From contig CANTUV010000010.1 of assembly GCA_947685225.1 (NCBI GenBank), positions 8,618,001 through 8,682,000 on the forward strand: a stretch of DNA of 64,000 bases. The letters run 5' to 3'. Below the pieces are notes generated by a model. That model searched no databases. It was not told the origin of the DNA and saw only the letters and a list, made by a program, of their open reading frames with translations. The position numbers were made by a program, and so were the translations under genes. Origin of the DNA: Garcia nutans (taxonomy: Eukaryota > Streptophyta > Magnoliopsida > Malpighiales > Euphorbiaceae). This document shows, one piece after another, positions 11,580-23,200 of the stretch. Position 1 is the first letter of the stretch, and each line of letters opens with the position of its first letter.

Positions 11580-14500
11580 ATGTCAAAAGAAATTTCAGAC
11601 TCATCCAAATCAGACATTATGGATTCATCACATCCATATTACATCCACCATTCTGATCAACCAGGACACTTGTTGGTTCCATCTAAGTTAAACGGAACAA
11701 ATTATCAATCCTGGTATAAAAGTATGACGCATGCTCTCATTGCCAAGAAAAAATTGGGTTTCATTGATGGATCTATCAAAATGCCATCATCCACAGAACA
11801 GCCAACCGAATTTGAAAAATGGAACCAATGTAACAGCATGATACTCTCATGGATATCTCATTCAGTCGAACCTGATATAGCATCCGGCCTCATGAATGCC
11901 GAGACAGCCAAACAAGTGTGGGATGATCTTTGGGATCAGTTTTCTCAGAAGAATGCTGCTGCTATATTCCAAATCCAAAAAGCAATAGCAACAATCACTC
12001 AAGGAACAATGTCCGTGGCAGCCTACTACATCAAAATCAAAGCTTTGTGGGATGAATTAGAGATTCATCGTACACCAGTGACTTGCAATCGCACCAATGA
12101 TCACCAGACCGAAAGAGAGGAGGATAAATTGATGCAATTTCTCATGGGGCTCAATGACCCTTACAAGATCGTGAGATCCAACATATTGCTGATGAAACCA
12201 TTACCCAACGTTCGTCAAGCATACTCCATGATCATTCAAGAAGAAACTCAACAACAGATTGGTCCTAGCATCACTGAGAATTTCTCTGTAGCAGCTGCCG
12301 TTCAGAGACAGTCAGTCATACAAAAAGGTGCTAAAGAAAAATTTTGTGAACACTGCAACAGGTCAGGCCATAATATTAATGAGTGTCGCAAATTAAAATA
12401 TCATTGCAAATTTTGTGACAATAGTGGGCACACAGAAGATCGTTGTCGACTCAAAAAGGCTAACCAAAATGCTAGATCCATGCAATCTAGCAACAATCGA
12501 ACTGGGGGGCGTTCAGCCAATGCTGTTGAAACAACAATTGGGGAAGACAATAGTATGGAAAGCTCCAGATTTCCAGTTAATTTTACCAATGAACAATTGC
12601 AGAAATTAGCACAGGCTTTGACGATAATTAATCAAAATAAAAATTCTGGCAATGGAGATATATTCGCTAATGCAGCAGGTATAGTCTCTCCATTTAATGC
12701 TTTTTCAAATTCAGTTGTTCAGCCTTGGATTCTGGACAGCGGGGCTACTGATCATATCACCTCTGACCCTTCTCTTCTCACACAAATTCAGCCTCCTTCT
12801 GTTCCTCTTGTTAATTTGCCGACTGGTGCCACTGCCGACATTACACATACTGGCACAATGTTTTTTAATTCTCAACTAGTTTTAAAAAATGTGTTGTGTG
12901 TTCCCTCATTCAAATTGAATCTAATGTCTGCCAGTAAAATCACTAATGCACTCAATTGTTGTGTTATTCTTTTTCCAAATTTCTGTGTTTTACAGGACCT
13001 GGCTACAGGGAAGATGATTGGCTCGGGTAGACAGAATGGCGGACTCTACTACATACATCCTTCAACCCCTTCACCAGCTGCATATCACACATCTCAATCT
13101 TCTTATCTATGGCATTTGCGAATGGGTCACCCATCCTCATCACGACTTGCACCCATTCTATCTTTTTTAAATCTTTCCAGCAATATTGATAATAAATGTA
13201 ACACTTGTCCTTTAGCAAAGCAGACTCGTCTGCCCTTTCCTACAAGTTCTATATCTACAAAAAGTTCTTTTGAAATCTTACATTGTGATGTTTGGGGACC
13301 ACATAAAGTCCCTACACATTCAGGAGCGAGATTTTTTCTTAGCATTGTCGATGACTACACTCGTTGTTCTTGGGTCTTCTTAATGCACAATAAATCTGAA
13401 ACAACATCTTTGTTGCAACGATTTGTGGTTTTTGTTCAAAATCAATTTCATAAATCTATTAAAATACTTCGTACCGACAATGGTACTGAGTTTCTTCCCA
13501 TAATTTCTTTTCTACAAAAAAATGGTATTGAGTTTCAAAATACATGTGTCTATACTCCACAGCAGAACGGAGTCGTTGAACGAAAACATCGTCACATATT
13601 AAATGTTGCTCGCTCCTTACTTTTTCAATCAAATGTGCCACTTCATTTTTGGGGAGAATGTGTTCTAACAGCCGTATATTTAATCAATCGGCTTCCTTCA
13701 CCCTTACTCTCTAATCAGTCCCCTTATGAAAAATTATACCAAAAGCCACCTCCTCTTCAACATCTCCGTGTGTTTGGGTATGAGTGCTATGCAACTATTG
13801 TCCAACCTAAGCAAAAATTTTCTCCCCGAGCTACACGCTGTGTTTTTCTTGGCTACCCACATCATCAAAAGGGATATAAATTACTTGATCTTGTCTCTAA
13901 TCAAATTATTATCAGTCGAGATGTTACGTTTAATGAGAATATCTTCCCATTCATGACTTCTGAATTACATTCCTCTTCTAGAACTGATTCACCATTATCC
14001 TCACCTCCACCATTATTGCCAAATCTTGCCATCGATACTGCCGCCTTACCAAAAATAAATTCCGATTCTTCCTCAACAAATTTAGATGATACCTTCCATA
14101 ATAATATCGATTCCTCCATTCCCAGTCCATCACCAAATCCTTCTGCACCTATCGAAGCCCAGCCACTCATTGATCAACCCAATATATCACCACCTGATCC
14201 TCCACGCCGTTCTACTCGAGATAGAAATCCTCCTGCATGGCATGATTCTTACATTCTGTCTACTCAAACCAATTATCCTACCGGTAAAAGGGTTTCACAA
14301 ACAGGTACAAGGTATCCACTCTCATCTTTCCTTTCTTTTAATCGTTTCTCTCCCTCTCATAAACATTTTCTGGCAAGCATTTCTACTCATACAGAACCAC
14401 AGACATATGATCAGGCCGCCGGTCATCCCCAATGGGAGAAGGCTATGACTGCTGAACTTGAAGCATTAGAACGGAATCACACTTGGTCATTGGTTCCTTT

Positions 14501-15929
14501 ACCTCATGGTATTAAGCCTATTGGATGTCGTTGGGTTTATAAAATTAAATATAATTCTGATGGAACTATTGAGCGCTATAAAGCTCGATTAGTCGCTAAG
14601 GGCTATACACAGGTTGAAGGGATCGATTACAAGGAAACCTTTTCCCCAACTGCTAAACTCACCACTTTGAGATGTCTTTTGACTGTTGCTGCTGCCAGAA
14701 ACTGGTTTACCTATCAATTAGATGTGCAAAATGCATTTTTACATGGTAAATTAAATGAAGTGGTATATATGCAACCGCCACCTGGATTGCGCCGACAGGG
14801 GGAGAACACAGTGTGTCGACTTCATAAGTCCCTCTATGGTTTAAAACATGCTTCCAGAAATTGGTTCTCTACATTATCCAATGTTCTACAAGAAGGCGGC
14901 TATACACAGTCTAAAGCTGACTATTCCTTATTCACCAAAGTTAATGCATCATCTATTACTGTTATTCTCATATATGTTGATGACATATTATTGACAGGGA
15001 ATGATGAACAGGAAATTAATCGCCTCAAATCATATTTACTTCAGCACTTTCATATCAAGGATTTGGGCGACCTCAAATATTTTTTGGGGATTGAGTTTTC
15101 CCGTTCCAATCAAGGCATTTTTATGTCACAGAGAAAATATGCCTTGGATGTGCTACATGACGCAGGACTCACAGGTGCAAAACCGGAGAAGTTTCCGATG
15201 GAACAAAATTGCAAATTGGATCTTGATGACAATGAAAAATTACACGATGCTACCAAATATAGAAGGTTAGTTGGCAGATTAATTTATCTAACTGTGACTA
15301 GACCGGACATTGTTTATTCAGTTCGTGTGTTGAGCCAATTTATGCATGAGCCATGTAAATCTCATTGGAATGCGGCAATTCGTGTCCTCAAATATGTGAA
15401 AGGAAATCCTGGTCAGGGACTATTTTTGCCATCTAATAATAATTTGCAATTAAAAGCATTTTGTGACTCTAATTGGGGAGGTTGCCGAACAACTCGAAGA
15501 TCGGTAACAGGATATTGTATTTTCCTTGGTCCCTCTCTCATATCTTGGAAATCAAAAAAGCAGACAAATGTTTCTAGATCATCTGCTGAGGCAGAATACC
15601 GAGCAATGGCGAATACTTGTTTGGAGCTAACTTGGTTAAAGTATATCCTTCATGATTTAAGAGTATCACAAGTAGGTCCTTCGCCACTTTACTGTGATAA
15701 TCAAGCAGCACTTCACATTGCTGCAAATCCAGTGTTTCATGAGAGGACAAAGCATATTGAGATAGACTGCCACATTGTTCGAGAAAAAATGATGTCAGGA
15801 ATTATTCGTCCGGCGTATGTTTCAACTAAGATGCAATTGGCAGATATTTTTACTAAGCCTTTAGGCAGAGAAACCTTTGAATTCTTACGCAGCAAGTTGG
15901 GAGTGTTAGATCTCCACTTACCAACTTGA
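11580..15929 (+). CDS. copia gag-pol polyprotein
   Basis: Uninterrupted 1449 residues. Gag (about 1-300) includes the copia N-terminal motif LVPSKLNGTNYQSW and two CX2CX4HX4C zinc knuckles (CEHCNRSGHNINEC and CKFCDNSGHTEDRC, about residues 259-295). Aspartic protease: ILDSGATDHI near 385. Integrase: HLRMGHPSS zinc region near 510, catalytic region with LHCDVWGP near 568, RTDNGTEF near 630 and NGVVERKHR near 663. Reverse transcriptase: GCRWVYKIKYNSDG near 980 and YVDDILL near 1132. RNase H: FCDSNWGGC near 1294 and YCDNQAA near 1370. Gag and pol are in one frame, usual for copia. All key motifs are present, so the element may still be competent; expression is unknown. Confidence 0.97.
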   Translation: MSKEISDSSKSDIMDSSHPYYIHHSDQPGHLLVPSKLNGTNYQSWYKSMTHALIAKKKLGFIDGSIKMPSSTEQPTEFEKWNQCNSMILSWISHSVEPDIASGLMNAETAKQVWDDLWDQFSQKNAAAIFQIQKAIATITQGTMSVAAYYIKIKALWDELEIHRTPVTCNRTNDHQTEREEDKLMQFLMGLNDPYKIVRSNILLMKPLPNVRQAYSMIIQEETQQQIGPSITENFSVAAAVQRQSVIQKGAKEKFCEHCNRSGHNINECRKLKYHCKFCDNSGHTEDRCRLKKANQNARSMQSSNNRTGGRSANAVETTIGEDNSMESSRFPVNFTNEQLQKLAQALTIINQNKNSGNGDIFANAAGIVSPFNAFSNSVVQPWILDSGATDHITSDPSLLTQIQPPSVPLVNLPTGATADITHTGTMFFNSQLVLKNVLCVPSFKLNLMSASKITNALNCCVILFPNFCVLQDLATGKMIGSGRQNGGLYYIHPSTPSPAAYHTSQSSYLWHLRMGHPSSSRLAPILSFLNLSSNIDNKCNTCPLAKQTRLPFPTSSISTKSSFEILHCDVWGPHKVPTHSGARFFLSIVDDYTRCSWVFLMHNKSETTSLLQRFVVFVQNQFHKSIKILRTDNGTEFLPIISFLQKNGIEFQNTCVYTPQQNGVVERKHRHILNVARSLLFQSNVPLHFWGECVLTAVYLINRLPSPLLSNQSPYEKLYQKPPPLQHLRVFGYECYATIVQPKQKFSPRATRCVFLGYPHHQKGYKLLDLVSNQIIISRDVTFNENIFPFMTSELHSSSRTDSPLSSPPPLLPNLAIDTAALPKINSDSSSTNLDDTFHNNIDSSIPSPSPNPSAPIEAQPLIDQPNISPPDPPRRSTRDRNPPAWHDSYILSTQTNYPTGKRVSQTGTRYPLSSFLSFNRFSPSHKHFLASISTHTEPQTYDQAAGHPQWEKAMTAELEALERNHTWSLVPLPHGIKPIGCRWVYKIKYNSDGTIERYKARLVAKGYTQVEGIDYKETFSPTAKLTTLRCLLTVAAARNWFTYQLDVQNAFLHGKLNEVVYMQPPPGLRRQGENTVCRLHKSLYGLKHASRNWFSTLSNVLQEGGYTQSKADYSLFTKVNASSITVILIYVDDILLTGNDEQEINRLKSYLLQHFHIKDLGDLKYFLGIEFSRSNQGIFMSQRKYALDVLHDAGLTGAKPEKFPMEQNCKLDLDDNEKLHDATKYRRLVGRLIYLTVTRPDIVYSVRVLSQFMHEPCKSHWNAAIRVLKYVKGNPGQGLFLPSNNNLQLKAFCDSNWGGCRTTRRSVTGYCIFLGPSLISWKSKKQTNVSRSSAEAEYRAMANTCLELTWLKYILHDLRVSQVGPSPLYCDNQAALHIAANPVFHERTKHIEIDCHIVREKMMSGIIRPAYVSTKMQLADIFTKPLGRETFEFLRSKLGVLDLHLPT

Positions 15930-15936
15930 GGAGGAG
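15925..15936 (+). other. Polypurine tract
   Basis: Purine-rich TTGAGGAGGAG just before the 3' LTR. This is the expected primer for plus-strand DNA synthesis; it overlaps the end of the coding frame. Confidence 0.85.
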
Positions 15937-16152
15937 TATTGGAAAAGATATTTGTTACCCTTTATGTAATTATCTTTACCTAAATTAGCTGCTGTATAAA
16001 TATAGTAATAAGCTTTATATTAGCCTATAATAAGGGAGTAGTTAGTGCTGTTAATGTATTGATTAGTGCAGACTCTGTGTATAAATTATGTACATCACGT
16101 TTGAAGAAGATATACAATTTTTCTTTTCCTATCATTTCTATCTTATTTGACA
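15937..16152 (+). repeat. copia 3' LTR
   Basis: 216 bp, identical by eye to the 5' LTR, ending CA and followed by the TGCAG target duplication (16153-16157). Confidence 0.95.
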
Positions 16153-16157
16153 TGCAG

Positions 16158-16449
16158 AGGCTCAAGAGATTGATCCGAGCCGTTCATTTTTCAAAGAAAT
16201 TTTGATTTGATAGTATAAAACTACAGGACGTTGTCTAAATGTTAGAGCCTGGACTGGTAAAAATGGAAAGAGAAGCAAAGCAAGTGGAGATATGGTGTAT
16301 ATAGAGTGAAGTGAAGGGAGCAGCCATTAAAGCGTCACGGACAAACAACAAATTTGACATACGAATGGCACATGCGAAGCCTTGGATTTTTCGACTTTAT
16401 AGAAGTGGAGTTCGCACGTGCGGCATCAAGTTTGGCAAACTACTTGATT
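16158..16449. other. Ancestral upstream flank of the ethylene-receptor locus
   Basis: Sequence displaced from the receptor by the copia insertion; it would have been contiguous with 11293. No gene recognised. Confidence 0.4.
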
Positions 16450-17059
16450 TAGGGGTAATAAAAAAAAACCGTTAGTTCGAAAAATTTGGCCTGGCCCGAG
16501 ATGCTTGGGCCGAACCAAAAATTATTTAAGATTGAGCTTTGGGATTAAAGATTAGACCTGAGTTTGGGTCGGATCGGGCCTAGAATTATGCTTCAAAATT
16601 CTAAGGTTCGAAAAATTTTAATTTTATTTTTTTAATAATCCTACATTAAATAACTAACTAATTAAGCCCATTAGCCTAAAACTAAAATAGTCTCACATTT
16701 TATTTTTTTAATTTAAAATTTTTTATTTTTTAATTTAAAAAAAATATGAAGTTTATATGAATTTTAATTATTAAAATAGCTAGTAGCCATTAAAAAAATT
16801 AAACTAAATTTGAAAATAGAGATACAGTATGTGCAAAAACTTAGAAGGAAAAAAATTTAAGTGGAAAATTTATTAAAATTATTTTGTTAAAATTAAAATA
16901 TTAATTTTAAATATTTATAAATGCTTTGGGCTAGCCCAGTCTAGCCCAAATAGACCCGGCCCAATTAAGTTTGAGGTTGGGCTACGGACTTGCATTCAAA
17001 TATTTTTTGGTCGAATTATAAACTGGGATGAAACTCGGCCCAATTGGAGAACACCCCTA
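16450..17059. mobile_element. hAT-like MITE (TAGGGGT ends)
   Basis: Starts TAGGGGTAAT and ends ACACCCCTA, giving short inverted termini TAGGGGT. Flanking 8-bp sequences ACTTGATT (16442-16449) and ATTTGATT (17060-17067) differ at one position. The interior has clustered GGCCC/GGGCC motifs near both ends and AT-rich sequence between, with no coding frame. The 8-bp duplication and termini suggest a non-autonomous hAT. Confidence 0.65.
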
Positions 17060-17362
17060 ATTTGATTGATTGATTGAGAACGTCGATGGGTCACCAAGTG
17101 TTTTTTAGGCAGAAAAAGTAGATAAAAGTGTAATAAAATTCATGTTGGATTTATTTGAAGCTTAAATTCCGTTTAAATGAAAGTTTTTTTTAATGAAACA
17201 TTATATAGCAATGTCTTCAAGTCTGCCAAGATTAAAGGATTACAGATAAAATTGGAATGGAGTCAATTTAGAAGGAATTAAATTATTATTATTATATAAT
17301 ATAAAAAAAATTATAAACAACCTCTAATAGAAAAGTTAGAAATAAATTTGAACATAAATAAT

Positions 17363-17765
17363 TTTTTTAACAAATTGTATAAAAATCATTTTATAATTTA
17401 AGATGAAATTTTTTTAACAAATTGTATAAAAATTGTTGTATAATTTAAGATGATAATAAGAATTAAAATAATAATAATTTTGCAAATAAAAATGAGAGAA
17501 ATTTAAATTTTTAGTTCCAACAATATTTTTTACAATATTATTTAAATTTTACTATTTATTATTTTAGAGAGTGGTTATTTAAAAATTACTATATAATTTG
17601 GTTTTTTTTTTTGCAATATATTTAAATTTTACTATTAATTATACTAGAGGGTGGTTGTTAAAAAATAATTTTACTATATATTTTAAACTTTTATTTTACA
17701 ATATATTTAAAACTTTTGCTACTAATTATATTAGGAGTAATTAAAAGTTAATTTTACTATATAAT
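17363..17765. repeat. Degenerate tandem repeats
   Basis: 17363-17456 holds two copies of a 47-bp unit containing AACAAATTGTATAAAAAT. 17531-17765 holds about three diverged copies of an ~82-bp unit containing ACAATAT, ATTTAAATTTTACTA and ACTATATAAT. Both lie in AT-rich spacer with no gene. Confidence 0.6.
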
Positions 17766-20211
17766 TTTTTAAATAATAAATTATTATTTTAAGGGCTTGA
17801 AAAAAAATGATTTGGAGTTGGATAAAAACTGTCTATAGATCATGAAGTCGAATCGTGTTGGAAAAAAAGAAGAAGTTTTATTTCATAATTGACTACGCGC
17901 TGAACCAGTGCCGGATTAACGGGTCGATTCACTCGGACTGAAACCAATTCTGACAGTAATTATAAAAGGGCTGAAAATTAGACCAAAAGACCGTAGGATG
18001 CCCAAAGAAGGAAACTAGGTGGAGACAAATTTGAATTCGAAATCAATTTGGTTGGTCTGATGGACTATCGTGGCACGTGCACATGTTTGGTCAGATTCAC
18101 TTTTCAGATGCAAAGAATCGGGTCGACAAATGGCAACAACCACTTAAACTGGCATAATTGCGTTTATTTGTCACCGCCGGTTTGAAAACGCAACTCTTGC
18201 TAAATGCAACGTCTGTTGTTATTAGGCTTGCGCTGTAGGCTGTAGCCATTCGCTGCCTGCTGCTTGCTTGCCGCTAATTATTTCACTTGGATTAAAAATG
18301 AAAACAATATCATTTTAATATTAAATACTTGATAATGTAAAAATCCATCAGTCTCTTAAGCTTATTTTGATGATGCGATTTTACTTGTCCTAAAATGCAC
18401 AGTGAAGCTGTGAGATATCATAAAAGCTTTTGTACTTCAGGGGCGAAATTAGATAAGATTGGATGGAGACTGACGATCTCTTTTGATCGGCCACCGACAT
18501 ATATTTTTAAAGTAAACTTCTGCAAATCGGAGCAGCAGAGGGGAGGCCCAGCCTCCACAGCCCCCTCCTCCTTAAATGTTTGAAGATGAATTTTACCTTT
18601 CTCTCCCCCAATAAGCTGATTCCGCTGCTGCTTTCATCATCATCATCATCGTAAATTAAACCCCTTTTTGATATCCATAATCAAATATGAAATGGCATCT
18701 ACTTAATATCCAAAGGGACCACATTCAGCAAAGCAGCAATTGCACATTTCCATCTCTCGTCTTCACAGAAAATGCGCGTAAACTACACATACGCAGAAAA
18801 TGAACGGGAAAATTCACTGCATTCGGCAGGTGAAATCATGGTATCATCAATTATACTGAAATGATAGAACGCCACTTATCCAAGAGTTTTATATATTATA
18901 AAAGTTGAGTTAATATCATTAATTATTCCTGACTTTACCACTTTATATTACTAAAATCTTTAAACTTTAATTTATCACAATAAAATCTCTCAACATTCAA
19001 TTTCTTCTCATTAAAATTTCTGACTCCAATTTTCAGTTACTAGATAGTAATAAAAAAGAGAATTTCATCCAGAAGCCTAAGCCCTAAATATTGAATTCTA
19101 AATCTTAAAAAAAACTCAAATTTGAAAATAATTTATTTCCAATACACAGAGAAAATTCTTATTTTAGAATTAAAGTTTCAACATTCCACCAACCATATTT
19201 CTCCCTCTAAAATACTTTCTGTCAAATCTCCTTTTGACACTGTTCATCCACTAAAAATCATAGTCAAGGATTTTAATTATTAAAAAAATGTAGGAAAATT
19301 TTATCGTATTGAAATTTAAAGATTTTATTAATATAAACGAAAAGTCCAGCTACGATTGTTGATATTAAGAATTAACCCAAAAAGTTCAGATGAGATGTCA
19401 TTTCCAACATGCTTATGCAGTGAGAAACGAAATGTGCCTTTGTATTCTATGGGGCTAATATGTCATATAGTTAAGTTAGCTGGATAACTTTTCCAACCGA
19501 TATGACCTATGCATAAAAGGTTCTGAGCTGTATAATTAAAGAATCAAGCACTTCATTCTTCAAAAAGAAAAACGGAATAATAAATGAACAAAAACAATAA
19601 TATTGAATTAAAATCCTTACTCATTAGGGATCGGCCAAACAAGCCATAAAGATAAATTGAGAAACATATAAAAGATTGAATATCATTTCGACAAGCATAA
19701 CAAAAAATCCTAGTCTGTGCACGGACAAAATCTTTGCATATTGCTTTGTGGAAGATAATTTATTCAAGATTTTTAATGCATTTCATTTTCAGGATTAGGC
19801 CTTTTCAAGTAGTGCAATAACTTGCAGAAAACTCCAAAGGTAACTGGTTCAATTCCTTACTAGTTTACGCGGAGATGAGTAGATCATTTCAAGAATTGCA
19901 TTCCAGCCTTTTCGATACCTTTGATTCGAGGATAAGCAGATCTTGCTTAACAACCCATATGCGCTGCTCTAAGCAACACTTGATTTTTTGAGCAAGCAAA
20001 GCCATCCATTGCACCAAATTCAAGAACTCAATAAATTCACTGGATCTCAATCAAAAGATTCTACCACTCAATATTTACCTCTTTTCCCCAGTCAGTAGAC
20101 TGCTGTGGGTCTTGCTCAAGTACACTGGGAGTTCATTCTATTCTATTTGGCACACCCCAGGAAGCTCTTTCAAATGTACAAATGTGCACAATTTTGAGTC
20201 TAGATCCCAAA
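17766..20211. other. Spacer between MITE and helicase gene
   Basis: Mostly AT-rich. 17880-18260 is less AT-rich, with short CG-containing patches, but has no frame I recognise. The last few hundred bases before 20212 are probably the helicase 3' UTR (minus strand). Confidence 0.5.
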
Positions 20212-23200
20212 TTAAGCTTTTTTCCTTTTGTCCCTCTTCACCTTCTTTGGAAATCGTTCATCAGGCTCTAATTGTATTTCAACATGCATCTGTGACCAAA
20301 GTACTCCAAAATGATCGTGAAAGCTCTTCTTAAACCAGAGTAAAATTTCCAAATGCAGCTCATCAGGATTCTCTTTCCATGCTTCTCTTAACATGGTGCA
20401 GCTATCGATCAACTTTGACCTTAATTTAAATAAAAGGTTGCCAACCCGCTTTTCACCTCCTGCCTCTCGGTCCAAAATGATACTGGGACGGGCTGCCAAA
20501 GAATTTCGGACAGATCTTAAGCATGGCAAAACATGGCCTTCGAGCAAGGCATAAGCAAATACCTTCACACGATCCCCTTCATTTCTAACTGGCACACTGT
20601 GCAGCGGAAGCTGCCACAGATGGGGCCCAAAAGTTGGTATTACCCAATGATATACTTGGTCAGTTTGAGGCTCATAATAAGGTTTGGGGTCCTCAACATC
20701 AGAAAAAACGCACAAAGACCCAGCATATTTAACAAGCCATTCTGATTTCACACTTGTTGCTCCATGCATGTATGGTCGTCTAGTCTGCAGCAACTCACTG
20801 TACACCAAAAACTCAGGAGCTGATCGAGAAAGAGATGACCAGCGATAAAGGAACACAGTTTCTTTAACCATGCAGGCTTGATACCGAGTGGAATTTACTT
20901 TTCTTTCTCCTTCAAATGACCTTGGATCTCTTCTGATTCGTTTGGCAACTCTATCAGCCCAGCCAGCGCAGATAGCTTGACCTAAGAGCTCTTCCTCATT
21001 TAGTAAAAGTGGGGTCTTGTTGGAGGAAACCAACCAAGCTTGCTCTACATCCCCCATGGTTCCATGTGTCCATGAAAAATCCTGATCGAAGCCATGATTA
21101 ACATTTTGATTAAAGATTAATTGAAGAAGCTGTTTCCTTAGCTTGGACATCTCTTCCATGGTCTTGAGATGTAGAGCATTTTCAGAGCAGAATTCTAGTG
21201 GGCTATTGGAAAGTTCAAAACACTGCAATGCATAAGCTATAGTCAGAGCATCACTGCTTGGGTTAGCAAATTTTTCACGAGATACTTTAGCTGTCTCTTT
21301 AAGTTTCTTTTTCCTTAATTTATCCTGCTTGTCCAAGTTTTTCTCGTTGTCTAGTTGATCAGACATCACATCCTGCTCTTGGCCATTGCTATTATCATAA
21401 TTTCCTTCAAACTGCACCAGAAAAGGATTAGACAGGCTCAATGCGGCAGCAGCTGCAACTGCATATCCTAGAACTAGATTTGCCCTAGCATAATTTTTCA
21501 ACTTCCTCATAATTTGGATAACTGTAAGGAGCATCCGAGAGTGGCGAGGACTCATGGGATAATAAGCCATGGTCTTCCCAAGAGGAGTCAATCTTCTATT
21601 GCAATCGAGGGCTTCAAGAGTCTTCAAACACCGTTCTGCTTCTATCAAGGCAGTGACCTCTAGAGGTGTTGGAAATGGGAAATTTTCTACCTGCAATATT
21701 AATAAAAAGGCAACTAATTAATAAAATTAGATAAGACAAAATCCAATGTAGGATGCATAGACCAAAATATCAACTTCTAAAATTCCACATAACAAGAAGT
21801 TTTGGCAACATTAACCAAACAACTAATAAATTTGGCAAGTTACTGGCAGCGAACAACGGGTCCACAACTAATATGCCAGGATTTTGTTAAAGTGAGAACA
21901 CAAGATCAGGGCATCGTTCAAGTATACGATTTTTTAACCCTGATGGGTTTCGCGGTCGACCATTTGATAGCCTTGTTCTTGAATATACAGAACTATCCCA
22001 AGTTATCATTTCTAATACATCTGTGGGGCTGGCTCGGACATGAGAATGTTATTCATATGGAATTAGGCATGCTATTCTTAATCCTGAGGGCTGGCTTAGG
22101 CGCAGAGGTACAGTATGTACTACAGTCCGGAATCCACCTCTTTGCTAAATCTTTTTATTTTTCTTTACTTTTCCATCTGGCTAAAAAACTCGACGAATGG
22201 GGTCAAAGGGATCTATCCCGATTCTTGAACAAGAAAGCATGCAGCTCCTACTCTGACTATAATTGCGATCTCTAAGTGGGATGTTCAGTCTTGAATGCTG
22301 AATTGGTTTGGTTCTCTCTTTTTCCTTTTCTAGGATCAGCAATTAAAAAAGGCTCCACCTTTCATGATGACCAATAATTGGGAACAGCATGCCACAAGAA
22401 CATCATCCTCCTCCAATCACTCTCTCTCTCACTTCAATCAATTCAACGAAAAAAAAAAGAAGCAACTGGCTATATGCACCACTTAGATACCATTATGAAG
22501 TCTCTCATCATATTCAATAGAATAGTTGGGCACCAGAACAACTAAGAAAACTCACCTTATCAATACTCATGGATTTCAGAACAAGAACAATGCTTTCAAC
22601 AGGCACTTTACAGATTTCAGCACAAGAAAAGTCGGGAAGTATGTTATTAAATACTGCAGATGAGTAGAGGCGGTAACAATGGCCAGGCCCAGTTCTCCCA
22701 GCTCTTCCTGCACGTTGAGCAGCTGATGCCTTACTTATCCACTGTATTTCATACGTTTCCATGCCATTGGAGGGGTTGTAGTTCTTCACCTTTTCCCTTC
22801 CAGTATCAACAACATACTTTATGCCCGGGATTGTTAGAGAGGTTTCAGCAACATTAGTGGCTACAACAACAAGCCGCTCCCCTTCTTTGGCCTCTTCAAA
22901 TATACGGAGTTGTGCTGCTGCAGGAAGCATGGCATAAAGAGGCAGAACATGCAATGCAGCAACAGAGACACCTTTATCTCCTCCCTTCTTTCCTATAATG
23001 TTGTTGGATTGCCCTAAACAGTCTTCTGGCATAGAAGGAATGCAACCTTCTGAATTAGGATCTGATGAAGTCTTTCCTCCCAAAGCTTCAAAAGCAGCCT
23101 TTAATGAGGCAAGACTCCCCTCCTCTCCTAAAACACTTAAAAGATCACCATCATTTTCTCGGATGCCCTGGTCCCTTGAATCTCCATAATCACTAGTAAT

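Larger units (their letters stand above)
11299..16152 (+). mobile_element. Complete Ty1/copia LTR retrotransposon
   Basis: 4854 bp: LTR 11299-11514, primer binding site 11515-11526, leader of about 65 nt, single gag-pol frame 11580-15929, polypurine tract, LTR 15937-16152, flanked by TGCAG duplications. The domain order protease-integrase-RT-RNase H is copia. The two LTRs read identically over 216 bp and the frame is intact, so insertion is very recent. It lies antisense to, and upstream of, the receptor pseudogene. The LTRs are short for the class and begin TATTGG rather than the usual TG. Confidence 0.97.

Noticed and set aside
12401..14448. Several antisense or shifted frames inside the copia element
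   Set aside because: They are shadows of the gag-pol frame.
18395..18583. Possible hAT terminus CAGGGGCGAAATTAG near 18438
   Set aside because: No matching inverted end or 8-bp duplication was found, so an element cannot be delimited.
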